From contig JARLHY010000106.1 in assembly GCA_031292015.1 (NCBI GenBank), forward strand, positions 1 through 31,321: a DNA stretch of 31,321 bases, written 5' to 3'. The stretch is from Negativicutes bacterium (GTDB lineage: Bacteria; Bacillota_C; Negativicutes; Sporomusales_B; JARLHX01). Positions within the stretch are counted from its first letter, which is position 1. Every line of letters starts with the position of its first letter. This document shows positions 7,123-16,200 of this stretch, in pieces. The translations under genes and the position numbers were made by a program. The notes beneath the pieces were generated by a model. The model made no database searches. It saw only the letters and a list, made by a program, of their open reading frames with translations, and was not told where the DNA came from.

Positions 7123-7233
7123 GTGGGGTTCAAGGATTTGCCGGGCGGCCAAAATGCCAGACCGCAGAGAAAATCCACCGATTTTTCCAAGGAACTAGCA
7201 CCAAAACCCCAGCCCAAAAATCCCGAGAAGTAG
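7123..7233 (+). CDS. Tiny hydrophilic protein D (36 aa)
   Basis: This is a 36-residue Pro/Lys/Gln-rich protein (GTG start; GFKDLPGGQNARPQRK... to PKPQPKNPEK), similar in character to the three tiny proteins at 4879-5324 but not a close sequence copy. A near-perfect GGAGGTGAGG site precedes the GTG by 3-6 bases. A 7-base segment upstream (CCTCACC, 7082-7088) is exactly complementary to GGTGAGG in that site (7113-7119), so the start could be masked in the RNA. A terminator follows at 7301. Function is unknown; a spore-related role is only a guess from composition. Confidence 0.55.
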   Translation: MGFKDLPGGQNARPQRKSTDFSKELAPKPQPKNPEK

Positions 7234-7300
7234 AGATAGGTGATAAAAAGACAATCGGGCGGCTTCTGTTGAAAGAATCACTCTCACGCATCTGTCAGGC

Positions 7301-7326
7301 AACCCCGAAAAGGGGTTCTTTTTTTG
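7301..7326 (+). terminator. Terminator after tiny gene D
   Basis: The hairpin AACCCC (7301-7306) / GGGGTT (7312-7317) with a 5-base loop is followed by a C and seven T. It separates the tiny gene from the downstream reductase gene. Confidence 0.8.
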
Positions 7327-7437
7327 ATTTCTCAACGTCAGTCCCCCGACCATCTTTACTTCCTTTCGAAACAGCTGGCAGGATTTTCGTCACCCTGGGC
7401 GAATTTATGCTTTCATCTTACTTTGGAGGCGACAAGA

Positions 7438-8394
7438 ATGAAACAGAATATACTGGGCAAGACAGGGATCGCCGTTTCTGAGCTCTGTTTTGGCACACTG
7501 CCTATCGGCCCCCTACAGGCAGACTTTCCGGTGGAAAAGGCGGCGGAAGTCATCCGCTACGGTCTGGAACAGGGGATAACCCATATCGACACCGCCCAGC
7601 GCTATGATACCTATCCCCATGTCCGGCAGGCCCTGGAAGGCTATTCCGGCCAGGTCATCATCAGCAGCAAATCCTGGGCACCCAGCTACGAACTGATGCA
7701 GCAGGCCATCGAAGAGGCCCGCAAAGCGCTCAACCGCGATACCATCGACATCTTTCTTCTCCACGCTGCCCGGGCTGGCGCCAAAGTTTTCGAGGAACGC
7801 AAAGGCGCTCTGGAATGTTTGTGCGATGCCAAAGCCAAAGGCTGGATCCGTGCCACCGGTATGTCGACCCATTCAGCCAAGGCCGTCCGGCTGGCGGCCG
7901 ACGTTCCAGAGATCGACATCATCCATCCGCTGATGAACCTCATTGGCCTCGGCATTCTCGACGGTGACCGCGAAGATATGCTAGCCTCCATAGGGTATGC
8001 TGCCGAGAAGGGCAAAGGCATGTATCTGATGAAAATCATGGCAGGCGGCCATCTGGTCGACCGTTTCCAGGGAGCCATCGATTTTGCCCGCACGGTGCCC
8101 GGCATAGCCGCTTTTGCTGTGGGAATGCTCACCCAGGCCGAAGTAGACGCCAACATCGCCTATCTCGAAGGACGGGAACTTCCGGCATACGTAGCCGCTC
8201 TGGTCGGGAAAACCAAGAAGAAGACCTATGTCATGGACCAGTGCAAAGGCTGCGGCAACTGCGAAAAATTCTGTCCCAGCGACGCCATCCATGTTGTCGA
8301 CAACCGGGCGGTGGTCGATCCGGAAAGATGTCTATTGTGTGGCTACTGCGTACCCCACTGCCCCCAATTTGCCATCCGGCTGATCAGCAAATAA
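7438..8394 (+). CDS. Aldo/keto reductase with 2x[4Fe-4S] ferredoxin tail
   Basis: This 318-residue protein combines a (beta/alpha)8 aldo/keto reductase domain (about 1-255) with a bacterial ferredoxin domain at the C terminus. The AKR catalytic tetrad is recognisable: Asp and Tyr in HIDTAQRYDTY, Lys in ISSKSW and His in LLHAAR. The tail has two cysteine motifs, CKGCGNCEKFCP and CLLCGYCVPHCP, each for one 4Fe-4S cluster. Such fusions are common in anaerobes, but their substrates are mostly unknown. The ATG at 7438 was chosen because GGAGG lies 8 bases before it and MKQNILGKTGIAVSE matches the family start; the open frame extends further to 7324. It is monocistronic, with terminators on both sides. 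Confidence 0.9.
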   Translation: MKQNILGKTGIAVSELCFGTLPIGPLQADFPVEKAAEVIRYGLEQGITHIDTAQRYDTYPHVRQALEGYSGQVIISSKSWAPSYELMQQAIEEARKALNRDTIDIFLLHAARAGAKVFEERKGALECLCDAKAKGWIRATGMSTHSAKAVRLAADVPEIDIIHPLMNLIGLGILDGDREDMLASIGYAAEKGKGMYLMKIMAGGHLVDRFQGAIDFARTVPGIAAFAVGMLTQAEVDANIAYLEGRELPAYVAALVGKTKKKTYVMDQCKGCGNCEKFCPSDAIHVVDNRAVVDPERCLLCGYCVPHCPQFAIRLISK

Positions 8395-8425
8395 ACCAAC
8401 TATCTGCCTTTCCCGGTAATCCCAC

Positions 8426-8463
8426 AGCAGCCTTTGTTCGCTCCGAACAAAGGCTGCTTTTTC
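8426..8463 (+). terminator. Terminator of the 7438 reductase gene
   Basis: A perfect 15-base stem (AGCAGCCTTTGTTCG, 8426-8440, with 8444-8458) has a 3-base loop and is followed by a T run. Confidence 0.93.
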
Positions 8464-8654
8464 TCTTCCCGCTGGTCGCCAGTCGTATGGCAAAAGAAGT
8501 TTGGTGTGGGATTAAAAGGATTTTGTCGAATTAAGAAGAATTACTCAATGATAGTTAGTCCCCCATTGAAATGTTGGGTAGTAGCCGCCGGCCCGCCAAG
8601 AAAGAGCGCGCGGCCTCCAATCATTGTTTCCATTATGATACTAAGGAGTAAAGC

Positions 8655-10361
8655 ATGTCATTCAGGCCACGGGCCTCACTTGTCCAAAGATTGTGTCGTA
8701 TCCTATTGCTGCTATGGATGGTTGCCAACATCGGTCTGGCGGTTTCCTATGCCTCGCCGTCGTCCGACGGCGAAGAGCAAAACCGCCGTTCCCGCCAGGA
8801 AGCCCAGGAACGCCAGCAACGCGACCAGCAAAAAGACGTCTTTTTGCAAAAGGGAGCAGCGGCGGCCCGGGATTTCCCCCTGCCGGATGAAACGCCGTCC
8901 TTTTTTATCACCACCCTTCTCCTCAAGGGCGACAGTGTTGAGCGCATTCCCTGGGCCCAGGAAATGCTGCAGCATTACGCCGGACGAAAAATCGGCCTTG
9001 TCGGCATCAACCTCCTGGCCAACCGCCTCGCCAATGCCCTGATTGACCAGGGCTACATCACCAGCCGGATCGTCATCCCTGAACAAGATCTCAGTTCAGG
9101 AACCCTGACCTTTGTCCTCGTTCCCGGCCGGATCGGCGCTATCCGTTTGGATGAAGCCAGCGGCAGGAAAAACTGGCAAACTGCCTTTCCCACCCGCCCG
9201 GGAGATATCCTCAACCTCCGTCATCTGGAGCAGGGCCTGGAGCAAATGAAACGGGTGCCGTCCCAGGACGTAGAAATGCAAATCCAGCCAGGAGCAAACC
9301 CCGGCGAAAGCGATGTCGTCATCAGCGTGAAAGAAACACAGAAATGGCGATTAACCCTGACGACAGACGACTCCGGCGTCATCGCCACCGGCAAAATCCA
9401 AACCTCCGAAGCGCTGGCCATGGACAACCTCCTGGGTCTCAACGATCTCTTCAACATTTCCTTCAACAGCGACGGCGACCGCCGGGGCTACCTCCGAGGC
9501 ACCCGCGGCGACAGCATATATTACTCCCTGCCTTATGGCGACAGCACCTTTACCTACTCCAACTACACCTACCATTATCATCAATACATAAATGACAGCT
9601 CGTCCCCCTTTCAGTTTTCCGGTGAAATCACCAACGCCTCGTATGGCATCAGCCAGCTGCTCCACCGCGATCAGACAAGCAAAACCAGCCTGGACTTCAG
9701 CCTAATCAAAGGCACCAGCCGGAGCTTCATTGAAGACACTGAAATCGAAGTCCAGCGCCAAATCACCACCGCGGCCCAGCTCGGCCTGACGCAGCGGCGT
9801 TACCTCGGTCAGGCAACCCTCGACACAACCCTGGCTAACAAGCGGGGCGTCCCCTGGTGGGGAGCGCAGCTCGACCCGGCAGCCCAGTCGGCGGGGTCCC
9901 CGACCACCCGCTACAGCATCTGGCTGCTGGACACTAGTCTGACGACACCGGTAGCCATCGGCGATGCAAAGGGACGGTACACCGTAACCCTGCACGGCCA
10001 ATACTGCCGCAATCTCCTCTTTGCCAGCGAATTTGTCAGCATCGGCAACCGTTTCACCGTCCGCGGTTTTGACGGTGAGCAAACCTTATCAGCCGAACGG
10101 GGCTGGTATTTACGGAACGAAGTCGCCGTACCCCTCAGTGCGAAAGGCCTGGAAATTTACGCCGGTCTGGACGGGGGGCAAGTCGGTGGACCCTCAGCTC
10201 AAACCTTGCTTGGCAGGACCCTCATCGGCTCGGTGGCAGGACTGCGCGGCAGCGGGAAGAACCTCTCTTACGAATTTTTTATCGGCTGGCCACTCAAAAA
10301 ACCGGCCGGATTCCATACCGCCTCGCCCACCTTCGGCTTTCAATCCACCTATCAAATCTGA
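8655..10361 (+). CDS. TpsB-type outer-membrane transporter (ShlB/FhaC/HecB family)
   Basis: This is the outer-membrane beta-barrel partner of a two-partner (type Vb) secretion system; it exports the TpsA protein encoded next. A signal peptide covers residues 1-33 (RR/R basic start, LCRILLLLWMVANIGLAV core, SYA cleavage). A Gln/Arg-rich linker (residues 37-60) leads to a ShlB-type POTRA region (about 80-155). The rest is beta-barrel, with the conserved VRGFDGE motif of the Omp85/TpsB superfamily at residues 469-475. The length of 568 residues is typical. The last residue is Ile rather than the usual Phe. The ATG has AAGGAG 6 bases upstream. The tpsA gene starts 74 bases after the stop with no terminator between, so they form an operon. 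Confidence 0.93.
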   Translation: MSFRPRASLVQRLCRILLLLWMVANIGLAVSYASPSSDGEEQNRRSRQEAQERQQRDQQKDVFLQKGAAAARDFPLPDETPSFFITTLLLKGDSVERIPWAQEMLQHYAGRKIGLVGINLLANRLANALIDQGYITSRIVIPEQDLSSGTLTFVLVPGRIGAIRLDEASGRKNWQTAFPTRPGDILNLRHLEQGLEQMKRVPSQDVEMQIQPGANPGESDVVISVKETQKWRLTLTTDDSGVIATGKIQTSEALAMDNLLGLNDLFNISFNSDGDRRGYLRGTRGDSIYYSLPYGDSTFTYSNYTYHYHQYINDSSSPFQFSGEITNASYGISQLLHRDQTSKTSLDFSLIKGTSRSFIEDTEIEVQRQITTAAQLGLTQRRYLGQATLDTTLANKRGVPWWGAQLDPAAQSAGSPTTRYSIWLLDTSLTTPVAIGDAKGRYTVTLHGQYCRNLLFASEFVSIGNRFTVRGFDGEQTLSAERGWYLRNEVAVPLSAKGLEIYAGLDGGQVGGPSAQTLLGRTLIGSVAGLRGSGKNLSYEFFIGWPLKKPAGFHTASPTFGFQSTYQI

Positions 10362-10435
10362 GCCATTTTTGCGGCTCGTCCAATCGCTAGACCCACATAC
10401 AACCGGCCTTATTCATTTTAAAGGGAGGCAACAGA

Positions 10436-12304
10436 ATGCTCTTGAAAAACAATCGTAGCCTGGCGAAACTCACCATCCTGGCATTTGTCCTGACCATGGC
10501 CCTCCAGCCGGTAACGGCCTCGGCTCAGGTTGTGGCTGACGCCAACGCCGGCAAAAACAAGCCGGTAGTAACCACTGTCAACGGCGCACCGGTAGTCGAT
10601 ATCACCGCCCCTTCAGCTGCCGGCGTTTCCCGCAACCTCTACCTCAAATTCGATGTCGGTGCAGAAGGCGTCACCCTGCAGAACTCGACCGCCCTCGCCA
10701 GGATCATTCTCAACGAAGTCACCGGCCCAGGGGCGAGTTACTTCAACGGCCCACTCACCGTAGCCGGCCAACGGGCTGATGTCATCCTTGCCAACCCCAA
10801 CGGCATCGTTGTTGGCGGCGGCAGCTTCATCAACGTCGGCCGGGCGGTACTGACCACCGGCACAGCTCTTCTTGACCGCTGCGGCTCGCTGGATTCCTTT
10901 CAGACAACAGGCGGGCAGATCACCATCGACACCAACGGCCTGAATGCCAGCGGCGCCGACCGTCTGGATCTCATCAGCCGGGTCATGGTAATTAACGGCC
11001 AAATTCATGCCAAACAACTCAACGCCATTGCCGGCGCTAACAGTGTAAGCTACGCCACCCTCGACACCAAACACATCGACCGGACCGGCCAAGCGCCGCA
11101 AGTCGCCATTAGTGTGGGCGCCCTGGGCGGGATGTACGCCGACAAAATCAAACTCATCAGCACCGAACGCGGTGTCGGTGTCAATAGCTTGGGCACCATT
11201 GCCGCCTCCGGCGGCGACCTGACCCTCAGCGGCAAAGGAACCATCACCTTAAAAGGAAAAACCGCCGCCTCCGGCAATGTCACAATACAGGGTTCGGCCC
11301 TCGATCTGTCTGGCGGCAACCTGTACTCTGGAGCCAACACCAGCCTTAAAGCCTCTGCCGGCGAGCTGAACAATACCGGCGGCCGCGTCAACGCCAGCGG
11401 CGATCTGACCATTTTCGCCGGAGCTGTCAACAATACAGTCGGTGTCTTGAACAGCAGCGGCAATCTTACCATCACCACCGGCGCCGCCAATGAACACCCG
11501 CATTTCCACGGTGATTTCCGGGACTTCTGTTCCCGCCAAGCCGCCAGTATCAGCCAGTACGGCCTGAACAACACCAGCGGCGTTCTCAACGCCAGCGGCA
11601 ATATCGTCATCACCACCGGCGCCATCACCAACACCCAGAATCTGACAGGCAATGCCGCCAGCAATAGTCAGTACGCCATCAACAATACCAGCGGCCGCAT
11701 CAATACCAGCGGCAATATCACCGTCACTACCGGCGCCATTACCAATATCCAGTATCTTTCCGGCGATGACTGGGCCCGGGCCGCATCGACCATTGCTGCC
11801 ACCAACAGCCAGTACGCCTTCAACAACACCAGCGGCTTCATCAATACCAGCGGCAACGTCACCATCTCCACCGGCGCCATTACCAATATCCAGTATCAGA
11901 CCGGCGACTCCTGGAGCCGGAACGTGCCGACCGTTACCACCAGCAGCAGCCAATACGCAGTCGACAACACCAATGGCCACATCAACACCAGCGGCAACGT
12001 CACCATTACCACCGGGGCCCTCACCAACACCCAATACGCTTTCGGCAAGACGGCGACAGTGATTGCCAACAGCCAATACGCCTTCAATGACAAGAACGGC
12101 TTTATCAATACCAGTGGCAACGTCGCCATCTCCACCGGCAAAATCAACTTCAACCTCTATGACTTTGGCGCCTGCGGTTATCACTCCACCCTACCGACCA
12201 TCAGCAGCGACATTCAATACGCTATCAACCGCGCCGGCGACTACATCAACACCAGCGGCAGCCTCACCATCACTACCGGTACCGTCCAAACCAGTCAGAA
12301 ATGA
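10436..12304 (+). CDS. TpsA-type filamentous haemagglutinin-like exoprotein
   Basis: This is the secreted partner of the upstream TpsB. The signal peptide covers residues 1-30 (LTILAFVLTMALQPVTASA). The TPS secretion domain follows: NEVTG near residue 87, then ILANPNGIVVGGG near 116, the hallmark NPNGI motif. The rest should form a right-handed beta-helix. The C-terminal half is built from repeats of the type INTSGNVTITTGAITN followed by SQYA-NNTSG, mostly 47 residues apart. At 622 residues it is very short for the family, whose adhesins often exceed 1,000. No C-terminal toxin, RGD or anchor domain is visible, so it may stay attached through TpsB or be a small released filament. A histidine-rich insert (HPHFHGDF) sits in one repeat. 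GGGAGG precedes the ATG. Confidence 0.92.
   Translation: MLLKNNRSLAKLTILAFVLTMALQPVTASAQVVADANAGKNKPVVTTVNGAPVVDITAPSAAGVSRNLYLKFDVGAEGVTLQNSTALARIILNEVTGPGASYFNGPLTVAGQRADVILANPNGIVVGGGSFINVGRAVLTTGTALLDRCGSLDSFQTTGGQITIDTNGLNASGADRLDLISRVMVINGQIHAKQLNAIAGANSVSYATLDTKHIDRTGQAPQVAISVGALGGMYADKIKLISTERGVGVNSLGTIAASGGDLTLSGKGTITLKGKTAASGNVTIQGSALDLSGGNLYSGANTSLKASAGELNNTGGRVNASGDLTIFAGAVNNTVGVLNSSGNLTITTGAANEHPHFHGDFRDFCSRQAASISQYGLNNTSGVLNASGNIVITTGAITNTQNLTGNAASNSQYAINNTSGRINTSGNITVTTGAITNIQYLSGDDWARAASTIAATNSQYAFNNTSGFINTSGNVTISTGAITNIQYQTGDSWSRNVPTVTTSSSQYAVDNTNGHINTSGNVTITTGALTNTQYAFGKTATVIANSQYAFNDKNGFINTSGNVAISTGKINFNLYDFGACGYHSTLPTISSDIQYAINRAGDYINTSGSLTITTGTVQTSQK
11390..12289 (+). repeat. 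Tandem repeats encoding the TpsA beta-helix
   Basis: Eight copies of a motif reading N-(T/A/S)-SG-(N/D/S)-hydrophobic-T start at 11390, 11450, 11588, 11702, 11843, 11984, 12107 and 12248. The spacings are 60, 138, 114, 141, 141, 123 and 141 bases, all multiples of three, so reading frame is kept. The motif core is the best-conserved part at DNA level (AATACCAGCGGCAA type). Confidence 0.85.
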
Positions 12305-12350
12305 TAAGCGGAAGAATCTAAAAGTCCTATTCGTTCTTTCAAAAAAAAGT

Positions 12351-12389
12351 AAAAAAGCCTTCTGGCGTAATGCGCCAGAAGGCTTTTTT
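12351..12389 (+). terminator. Bidirectional terminator between tpsA and the 12429 gene
   Basis: An 11-base GC-rich stem (GCCTTCTGGCG with CGCCAGAAGGC, 12357-12367 and 12373-12383) is flanked by six A and six T. It serves the convergent tpsA and the minus-strand membrane protein gene. Confidence 0.93.
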
Positions 12390-12428
12390 GTTGTTCCGCA
12401 AAAATCCGATCTTGTTTGCCAAAGACAG

Positions 12429-12728
12429 CTACCGTTTCTTATTTCCCTTTTTGGCTTTGAGGCGAGCTACCAGTTCCAGGCCGCTCAAAACGGCAATGCC
12501 AGTGCTCCATACAAAAAACAGAGCCGCCAGAACAAACAATCCAATATAGGCGATCTGACCCGGATTGACCGGGGCCATGGCAAGCACCCTGAGATAAAAC
12601 GTCAGCTTGCTCACCAGTTGGCTGGAGTAAAACTCAAAAATCATCAGAAGATAAATGATGACAACCACCAGCAGGATGGACATTCGTTCCATCTGAACCC
12701 TGTTTTTCAGCCAATAATACAGCCGCAC
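12429..12728 (-). CDS. Small two-helix membrane protein of unknown function
   Basis: This is a 99-residue protein with two strongly hydrophobic segments, about residues 18-38 (SILLVVVIIYLLMIFEF) and 60-82 (IAYIGLFVLAALFFVWSTGIAV), and a very basic tail (RLKAKKGNKKR) expected to face the cytoplasm. I recognise no family. GTG at 12728 was chosen because a GGGAGGTT site lies just upstream. It converges with tpsA at a shared terminator. Nothing links it functionally to the neighbouring carbohydrate genes. Confidence 0.65.
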   Translation of the reverse strand: MRLYYWLKNRVQMERMSILLVVVIIYLLMIFEFYSSQLVSKLTFYLRVLAMAPVNPGQIAYIGLFVLAALFFVWSTGIAVLSGLELVARLKAKKGNKKR

Positions 12729-12821
12729 CCCAACCTCCCCCTTTCCCCTGATGCACCGCAGGTTATCTTAGTTTTATCAGAATCGGCGCCTTTACGCAAT
12801 AGCTGTCAGGCAACATGCCAA

Positions 12822-12845
12822 AATAAAAAGAGCCTTGCGGCTCTT
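12822..12845 (-). terminator. Terminator of the starch-binding module gene
   Basis: On the minus strand, AAGAGCC pairs with GGCTCTT (12839-12845 with 12828-12834) around a 4-base loop, followed by TTTATTTT. It lies 21 bases past the stop and is the probable end of the glycogen transcription unit. Confidence 0.82.
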
Positions 12846-12865
12846 CGAAAGAATGGATAAACCGG

Positions 12866-13186
12866 TCAATGGACATGAAACGAATAGTTGTCGCCGGCGT
12901 TGTTGTCCCAATTATTGGCGTTGTCTTTAAAACACAGATTCATCGTATTGGCGGTGGTCACCGGTATGGCGGCTTCAAACCCTTGCTCAGTCCTGATCAT
13001 TCTGTAATCGGCAGTTTTTTTCCAGTCGTCGCCAAAACCGACATGTACATAGACCCTGTCGGCGCCGCTGTCGGCCAAAAGACCTTTGTAAACTACTCTG
13101 GCGGTCTCCCCTTTGGCGGGAACGGCCGGGCTAAGAGCGACACCGTTGCCAGCGTATTGTTGGTTGCTGTCTTTGCTTAGGCTCAC
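12866..13186 (-). CDS. Stand-alone starch-binding module protein (CBM25/CBM53-like)
   Basis: This 106-residue protein consists almost only of one carbohydrate-binding module. The order VVYKGLLADSGADRVYVHVGFG, then a DW pair, then FEAAIPV, LCFKDNANNWDNNAGDNYSF at the end, is that of starch/glycogen-binding CBM25/CBM53 modules (shown here only in short pieces of the pattern). The Trp and Asn/Asp-rich C-terminal loop are typical sugar contacts. There is no signal peptide, so it should act in the cytosol, presumably on glycogen. GTG at 13186 follows GGAGGGATAAAG. It sits 58 bases after the amylase/glucanotransferase gene on the same strand; TATACT in that gap could be a -10 box, so it may be read from the operon, its own promoter, or both. 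Confidence 0.8.
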   Translation of the reverse strand: MSLSKDSNQQYAGNGVALSPAVPAKGETARVVYKGLLADSGADRVYVHVGFGDDWKKTADYRMIRTEQGFEAAIPVTTANTMNLCFKDNANNWDNNAGDNYSFHVH

Positions 13187-13244
13187 CTTTATCCCTCCTT
13201 ACTCGGAAATAGTATACCCGTCCAGAAAAAAGGTTATGTATCAG

Positions 13245-16200
13245 CTAACGTTGGTATTTGACCACCAATTCAGCCAAACGGGCAGCGATCTCGGGAGTCA
13301 GCGCTCCTTGTCGTAGTCGCCACTGCCAGTTGCCGCCGCCCACCGTTCCCGGCAGGTTCATCCGGTCTTCGCCCCCCAGACACAGCACATCTTGCACCGG
13401 CACAATGGCGATACAGGCTGCGTCACTGTAAGCCCGTTCAATCAGCCGCCAGCAAAAGTCGCCCAGACGAACGCCCTCCTCCAGCCCCAAATACTTGCGT
13501 ACCCCGGCTGCCGCCTCAGCCTCTAGGCTGCCATACCATCCCAGGGTGGTGTCATTGTCATGGGTCCCGGTATAAATCACCATATTATCCTCGCAGTCAT
13601 CAGCCGAGCACTCGCCGATTACGCCGCTGCCGAAGGCAAAATGCAGCACCTTCATGCCGGGATAATTGAACTTCTCCCGCAGCCGGATGACTGCCCGGGT
13701 GATGATGCCGAGATCCTCGGCAATGATCGGCAGCCGTCCAAGGTGGCGCTCCATGGCGGCGAAAAAATCCGCCGCCGGTCCCTCGACCCAACTGCCGCTG
13801 ACAGCGGTATCCTCACCTGCCGGAACAACCCAATAGTCGACAAAGCCCCGAAAATGGTCGATGCGGACCACATCCACCAGCCGAAACAGCAGACGCAGGC
13901 GCTCCTGCCACCAACGGTAGTCGTCGGCATGCATGGCCGGCCAATCATAGTGCGGGTTGCCCCAAAGCTGGCCCGTTTCGCTGAAATAGTCGGGGGGCAC
14001 TCCGGCCAGCGTCAGCGGGAGGCCGGCCTCATCCAGCGCAAAGAGCTGCGGATGGGACCAGACGTCACTGGAGTCCTGTGCCACAAATAACGGCAGGTCG
14101 CCGATGATACCGACACCCCGGCTGTTGGCGTAGCGTTTCAGGTCATCCCACTGCCGGAAAAAGGTGTACTGCAGAAAATAATGATAGGCGATTTCCTCAG
14201 CCAGCTGTTCCTGATAGCGCACCAGCGCTGCCGCTTCCCGGGCGGCGGCCGGCCGGTCCCATTCGTTCCAGGCACGGCCGCCGAAGTGATCTTTCAGCGC
14301 CATAAACAGCGCATAGTTTTTCAGCCATAGCGCGTTCTCGGCGGCGAAGCTCTCATAGTCAGGGTCAGGCGGCCGGCGGCGGAAGGCCGCAAAGGCCCGG
14401 CGCAGCAGCCTTTCTTTATAGGCTTCTACCGGGCCGAAATCCACCCTGCCGCCGTCAAATACCGGTGGAGCGGCGATATCGGCCGCCTCCAGCAGCCCCT
14501 TGTCTACCAGCAGTTCGGGTGAGATGAGCAGATGGTTGCCGGCAAAAGCCGAAAGGCAGGCATAGGGGGATGCGGCAAAACCGGGCGGATTGAGGGGAAG
14601 GATCTGCCAGTACTTCTGACCGCTTCTCGCCAAAAAATCGACAAAGCGGCGGGCCTCTGCTCCGGTGTCGCCAATCCCATAGACTGACGGCAGCGATGTC
14701 GGATGAAGCAGCAGCCCTGCGGTCCGGGCAAATGTGGCCGGATGTTCGGTCCGCTCCATGAGCAGCTTGCCTTCCAGCGGTCCGAGGGTGACCTCCAGCC
14801 TGCCGTCCGTCATGTCGACCGCCTTCTCCCCATTCAGCACGTCCACCAGTTCATCCTGGCAATAGCAACCGATGTCGCAGGCAAAGGTTGCCGTATGGTC
14901 CCGGCTACGGTTGAAAAGCAGCACCGCCATATTGTTCTTGGCCGGTTGGCCGAACACGTCGCGGCCGTGCTCGATGCGCCGCACATAGCCGTAAATATCG
15001 CCGCTGACAGGCAGCGGCAGCCACTGCCCGGTCCGGAGCACGGCAAACTTGTTGCGCAGTCCGATCATTTTCTTGTACCAGTCGAGCAGTTCCCCATCCT
15101 CCCGCCCCCAGGGATAGGTTCCGCGGTTGAAAGGGTCGGCATAGCCTTCCAGTCCGGCTTCGTCGCCGTAGTAAACACAAGGCACGCCGGGAAAGGTCAT
15201 CTGCCACAGTACCAATAGCTTGAGCCTGGCGACAGCCAGTCGCCGCTGGTCGGGCGGCAGACGATATTTGGCCTGCTCGATAATCGTCATACTATCCTGG
15301 GGAGGGGCCTCGCCCAGCAGGGTCAGGATACGGGGAACGTCATGGCCGCCCAAAAGATTCATCGCGGCATAAAAATTTTCCGCCGGATAGTTTTCGCATA
15401 GGGACATGAACTGCTGCTGGGTCTCGGCGGCGCTATGGCGGCCAAGAATAAAATCCAGCAGCAGGTTGCGGAAGGGATAATTGGTCACCGAATCGAGTTC
15501 ATCCCCCAAGAGGTATTCCCGGGTATGCTCATAGCTCACCTTGCGGGAAGCATCCTCCCACACTTCGCCGATAAGCACCGCCTCCGGGTCCTCCTCCTTG
15601 AGAACGGTCCGCAGATGTTTGAGAAACTCGTCCGGCAGCTCGTCGGCCACATCCAGACGCCAGCCTTTGACCCCTGCCCGATGCCAGTGCCTAATGACAC
15701 TGTCCTCGCCGTCGATAATATAATTGATATAGGATGGCTCCATTTCCTCGACGTTGGGCATAGTACCGATACCCCACCAAGACTCGTACTCATCAGGAAA
15801 ATGGCTGAAGCGATACCAACGGTAATAAGGCGAATCAGGAGACTGGTAGGCCCCGAGGTCAGAGTAGCGGCCCTCTTTGTTGAAATAACGGCTGTCGCTG
15901 CCAGTGTGGCTGAACACTCCGTCCAGGATGATGTTCATGCCCACGTCGCCGGCCTTGGCACAAAGCTCACAAAACAGTTCATAATCCCCAAACGTGGGAT
16001 CGATATTTTTATAGTCGGCAGTATCGTACTTGTGATTGCTTGGCGACTCAAAAACCGGATTAAAATACAGCGCGCCGACGCCCAGCTCCTTTAGATAGGG
16101 CAGCTTGGCCAGTATTCCCTGGAGGTTGCCGCCAAAGAAATCATAGGCAAAAATATGGGCGTTGCGCATATCCCGGACATAAAACGGCGTATTGTCCCAA

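Noticed and set aside
11249..12184. 311-residue open frame opposite tpsA (Gly/Val/Ala-rich)
   Set aside because: It mirrors the TpsA repeats on the other strand and has no ribosome binding site or family-like motif.
11390..12289. Regularly spaced repeats that could suggest a CRISPR array
   Set aside because: Spacings are all multiples of three, the repeats are degenerate and lie in an open TpsA frame; they encode protein repeats.
15435..16094. 219-residue plus-strand frame opposite the amylase fusion
   Set aside because: The minus-strand frame has all GH13 motifs; this one is its antisense shadow.
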